From Bacteroidales bacterium (GTDB lineage: Bacteria; Bacteroidota; Bacteroidia; Bacteroidales; Muribaculaceae), in assembly GCA_015060975.1 (NCBI GenBank), contig SUXI01000007.1, positions 62,001 to 126,000 on the forward strand: DNA of 64,000 nucleotides. The letters are read 5' to 3'. The position numbers and the translations under genes were made by a program. The notes under the pieces were generated by a model that searched no databases, was not told the DNA's origin, and saw only the letters and a list, made by a program, of their open reading frames with translations. Below, piece after piece: positions 61,498-64,000 of the stretch. Numbering within the stretch: the first letter of the stretch is position 1; the number at the start of each line of letters is the position of its first letter.

Positions 61498-61628
61498 GTA
61501 TTGCTTGTTTCTCTACAAATTCACTCTTTGGGGCTACGCGCCCCAGCCGTTTGGCAAACCTGCGGTGTTTTTCATATTATTATTTTTTTACCGCAAATTT
61601 TGCACTTCGGTTTTGAATGTACATGATA

Positions 61629-61658
61629 TTTTGTTTTGCTGATTAAGCAAAACAAAAT
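61629..61658. repeat. Perfect palindrome TTTTGTTTTGC / GCAAAACAAAA
   Basis: An 11-bp inverted repeat with a 7-nt loop just past the murU-like stop. It may serve as a weak terminator for the minus-strand pair, although no long T-run follows on that strand. Confidence 0.5.
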
Positions 61659-61670
61659 TTTGACGATTAT

Positions 61671-62426
61671 TTATGTATTTATGTTTATATTGTCGCAAAA
61701 TTCCTTTTCGGCTATTGCGATTGATTCAATTTTGCCAATATCGTGCCATTTATAATCTTCTGTTGGCGTATATCCCATTATTTTCAAGTCATTACATTTG
61801 TCAATATAAAATGGTGTAATTGAAAATTTTGGCTCGTTGCTATAACTTTTCAGCTCATTGAATATTGCTGGAGAAACGATGTGAACTCCACCAAAAGCGC
61901 GCAATTTATCGGTATCATTTGCGATATAATTTGCCGGTTTTACTTCTCCGGTTGAGATATTTGTCCACCCGCGAAGTCTATTTGTGTCATCTATGTAGAA
62001 GTATCGAGCAGTTTTGCGGTCGGCTACAAGTAGGGTTGCATCGGCATCATTTTCGATATGTTGTTTTACCATTTTGTGTAAATCAAAATCGGTAAGAATG
62101 TCAGCGTTGTGAATTATAATTGGCTCATTGCCGTCAAGCCATTCTTTGGTTTTTAATATCCCCCCTCCTGTATCAAGCAATAAATCTCGTTCATCGCTTA
62201 TGTGTATATTAATTCCAAAGTTGTTGTTTTCTTTTAAAAAATCGATAATTTTTTCACCAAAATGATGAATATTTATAACGATTTCATCTATCCCATGACC
62301 TTTTAGTCGATTTATAACACGTTCAAGCATCACTACGCCACCCACTTTAACAAGAGCTTTTGGTCGGTCATTTGTCAACGGGCGCAGGCGAGTGCCTAAT
62401 CCGGCTGCAAAAATCATCGCTTTCAT
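61671..62426 (-). CDS. MurU-like sugar-1-phosphate nucleotidyltransferase
   Basis: A 251-residue nucleotidyltransferase of the GT-A-like fold. N-terminal GLGTRLRPLTNDRPKALVKV binds NTP and Mg; NADILTDFD carries the metal Asp, and GGGIL follows the sugar site. Length and motif match MurU, which makes UDP-MurNAc from MurNAc-1-phosphate, as well as general mannose/glucose-1-phosphate guanylyl/uridylyltransferases. The partner immediately upstream (11-bp gap) is an AmgK-like kinase, the step before MurU, so MurU function is favoured by context. The exact sugar and base cannot be told from sequence. Confidence 0.8.
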   Translation of the reverse strand: MKAMIFAAGLGTRLRPLTNDRPKALVKVGGVVMLERVINRLKGHGIDEIVINIHHFGEKIIDFLKENNNFGINIHISDERDLLLDTGGGILKTKEWLDGNEPIIIHNADILTDFDLHKMVKQHIENDADATLLVADRKTARYFYIDDTNRLRGWTNISTGEVKPANYIANDTDKLRAFGGVHIVSPAIFNELKSYSNEPKFSITPFYIDKCNDLKIMGYTPTEDYKWHDIGKIESIAIAEKEFCDNININT

Positions 62427-62437
62427 AGATGGGAGTA

Positions 62438-63868
62438 TTATAACTTGGCGTTGAATGTTTGCTCTATGTTTTGTTCGCGATGCACCAACTCAACTTTCAC
62501 ATTGAATTTTTTGTTGATATGTTCAGCCATGTGTTGTGCACTATATACCGAGCGATGTTGTCCGCCGGTGCAACCAAAACATACCATAAGATTGGTAAAT
62601 CCACGTTCAATATAACGTTTGACGGTGGAGTCAACAAGCTCGTATGCGTGTTCAAGGAAAGTTATAATTTCGCCATCATCTTCAAGGAATTGAATAACTT
62701 GTTGGTCAAGCCCGGTAAAAGGTTTATAGCGTTCATATTTTCCGGGATTATTTACCGCGCGACAATCAAATACATACCCACCGCCATTTCCCGAAGTGTC
62801 ATTAGGAATACCTTTTTTATATGCAAAACTCATAACTTTAACTGTTAGAGTGTGTTTTTGCAAATCATCGCTGAATTGTTTCATTTCAACCAATTCTTTA
62901 AGTATTTTGCTCAAATAGGGGTATTCGGGATATGGCTCTTGCAGTAGTGTGCGAAGGTTGGCTACAGCGTATGGCACACTTTGCATAAAATGTGGTTTTT
63001 TCTCGAAATAACCACGGAAACCGTATGCTCCTAAGACTTGAAGAGTTCGGAATAATACAAAATGGCGCAATTGTTCATAAAAATATGTTTCATCTACAGG
63101 CATATATTTACGAAGTGCGTCAATGTATTCATTGATGAGTTCGTTACGAAGACTGTCGGGCATATTCGCTTTTGCCTGCCATAGGAATGACGCTACATCA
63201 TAGTAGAACGGACCTTTGCGACCTCCTTGAAAATCAATGAACCATGGCTCATTGTCAACAAGCATCACGTTGCGTGATTGGAAGTCACGGTACATGAATG
63301 TGCTTGATTGGCTACGCATTAATACTTCACTCATCGCTTGAAAATCATCTTCAAGAAGATCTTCTTGAAACTCCAATCCCGTAGCTTTAAGGAAGCAATA
63401 TTTAAAGTAATTGAGATCCCACATGATTGTGCGGGTGTCAAACTCGGCAAGAGGATAGCATTTGCTGAAATCAAGACCTACAGCACCGGCAAATTGTATG
63501 TCGGGTAGCATCCTGATAGTTTTAATCAACAACTCTTTTTCCTCATTACTGAATGAGCGGGTTAAACGACCTTTCTCAATTGCTTTGAATAACATTTCAT
63601 CTCCAAGATCCTCTTGGATATATGCCGAATGATCATCTGATACCGCAAGCACTTTAGGTACAGGCAATTCTTTCTCTTTGAAATGGTCGGCAAGATAAAT
63701 AAATGCTTCGTTTTCTTCCCGGCAAGTGCCTAAAACGCCAATGATAGATGTTTTGCCCAAAAGTCTGAAATACCGGCGATTGGAGCCCGATGCCGGAAGT
63801 TCGATTATTTCAGTGGATTCGCTACCCACTACTTGTTTATATAATTGTGCTAATATTGTAGTTTTCAT
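62438..63868 (-). CDS. AmgK-like sugar kinase fused to a RapZ C-terminal domain
   Basis: A 476-residue fusion. Residues ~1-335 form an aminoglycoside-phosphotransferase-type kinase: SGSNRRYFR as the glycine-rich loop (~28-36), YRDFQSRNVML with catalytic Asp195 and Asn200, and WFIDFQGGRKG with the metal Asp212. Its closest functional match is AmgK, which phosphorylates MurNAc/GlcNAc at C1 for recycling. Residues ~350-476 match the C-terminal domain of RapZ (YVFDCRAVNNPG, CFGCTGGQHRSVY), which in E. coli senses glucosamine-6-phosphate. The RapZ N-terminal P-loop part is absent. It is followed after 11 bp by the MurU-like gene, consistent with a wall-recycling operon. Confidence 0.88.
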   Translation of the reverse strand: MKTTILAQLYKQVVGSESTEIIELPASGSNRRYFRLLGKTSIIGVLGTCREENEAFIYLADHFKEKELPVPKVLAVSDDHSAYIQEDLGDEMLFKAIEKGRLTRSFSNEEKELLIKTIRMLPDIQFAGAVGLDFSKCYPLAEFDTRTIMWDLNYFKYCFLKATGLEFQEDLLEDDFQAMSEVLMRSQSSTFMYRDFQSRNVMLVDNEPWFIDFQGGRKGPFYYDVASFLWQAKANMPDSLRNELINEYIDALRKYMPVDETYFYEQLRHFVLFRTLQVLGAYGFRGYFEKKPHFMQSVPYAVANLRTLLQEPYPEYPYLSKILKELVEMKQFSDDLQKHTLTVKVMSFAYKKGIPNDTSGNGGGYVFDCRAVNNPGKYERYKPFTGLDQQVIQFLEDDGEIITFLEHAYELVDSTVKRYIERGFTNLMVCFGCTGGQHRSVYSAQHMAEHINKKFNVKVELVHREQNIEQTFNAKL

Positions 63869-63889
63869 TGTCGAAATTTTTATTTATTG

Positions 63890-63897
63890 CAAAGATA
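63890..63897 (-). promoter_or_regulatory. Putative -7 box of the AmgK-RapZ/MurU operon
   Basis: On the minus strand, TATCTTTG, 22 bp before the ATG. No clear -33 partner is seen before the window ends. Confidence 0.5.
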
Positions 63898-64000
63898 ATG
63901 GTTTATTTTGGTTTATAGCTTTATGCCATAGTCTTAATTTCTTCTTTTTTATATAATTGGGAGAAATTACATTAAGTTATGTATAAAAAACATTGAAATT

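Larger units (their letters stand above)
60467..61519 (-). mobile_element. Complete IS30-family insertion sequence
   Basis: About 1053 bp bounded by imperfect inverted repeats: left TTTGTAGATTCAACAAGCAA (from 60467) and, as the reverse complement of the right end at 61519, TTTGTAGAGAAACAAGCAAT. TT lies directly outside both ends and could be a 2-bp target duplication, which is weak evidence because Ts are common here. It carries one transposase gene reading towards rpsP, and a hairpin with a T-run near the right end. The transposase frame is intact, so the element may be active. Confidence 0.82.

Noticed and set aside
61520-61670. Second insertion sequence remnant beside the IS30
   Set aside because: The palindromic GGGGCTACGCGCCCC and the 61629-61658 hairpin are there, but no transposase fragment or further inverted repeat pair can be seen.

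Overview
The window reads as a low-GC Bacteroidales chromosome, most likely from a gut lineage near Muribaculaceae or Prevotellaceae (the family-level call is inference). The evidence is repeated promoters of the Bacteroidetes type (TTTG, about 19 bp, TAnnTTTG), secreted BspA-type leucine-rich-repeat proteins, C-terminal tails resembling type IX secretion sorting domains, an S16 with a long C-terminal extension, a FeoA-FeoB fusion and a kinase-RapZ fusion. Nearly all of it is housekeeping chromosome. I see no tRNA, no CRISPR array and no prophage.

Layout. 1-858: 5' part of a secreted protein gene (minus strand). 1.1-4.2 kb: bcp peroxiredoxin, then lysC-lysA for lysine/diaminopimelate. 4.4-8.0 kb: a three-gene cassette of an alpha/beta hydrolase, a membrane-anchored Mur ligase and a D-Ala-D-Ala ligase family protein. 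8.0-8.3 kb: a rod-shaped non-coding RNA, probably 6S, with a near-consensus promoter and terminator. 8.4-17.2 kb: secreted or envelope proteins (LRR protein, Sel1-repeat protein, VanX-like dipeptidase, phosphodiester glycosidase, GHL10 hydrolase) plus a cytoplasmic DUF3127 protein ending in an SSB-like tail. 17.4-22.3 kb: DUF695 protein, FAD oxidoreductase, MATE pump, HAD phosphatase, nadC. 22.7-23.4 kb: an LRR pseudogene broken only by three in-frame TAG codons. 23.5-32.4 kb: htpG, a ClpC without its N-domain, gyrA, a TPR protein and rlmH.

32.4-41.9 kb is a long minus-strand run in two likely operons: engB, a RelA-like (p)ppGpp synthetase with a degenerate hydrolase site and a small lipoprotein; then metF, holB, an AddB-like nuclease and hemW. 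42-43.7 kb: a trmN6-type methylase and a CPBP protease. 43.73-44.12 kb: RNase P RNA (minus strand). 44.2-50.6 kb: a BamA/TamA-family barrel, ftsH with rsfS upstream, a LolC/E-type permease and an aminotransferase. 50.9-52.4 kb: another LRR protein and a 600-bp structured non-coding stretch. 52.4-60.4 kb: feoAB, mutS2, lptB, mlaE-mlaF and rpsP. 60.47-61.52 kb: a complete IS30-family insertion just upstream of the rpsP promoter. 61.7-63.9 kb: a MurU-like nucleotidyltransferase and an AmgK-like kinase fused to a RapZ C-terminal domain.

A shared theme is cell-wall precursor metabolism at four separate places: lysC/lysA, the Mur ligase/Ddl cassette, the VanX-like dipeptidase and AmgK/MurU-type recycling. 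The observations most worth following are the hydrolase-Mur ligase-Ddl cassette, the AmgK-RapZ fusion, the 6S-like RNA with its extra 5' hairpins, the three-TAG pseudogene, the N-domain-less ClpC and the hydrolase-dead RSH enzyme. I found no wholly new defence or mobile system.
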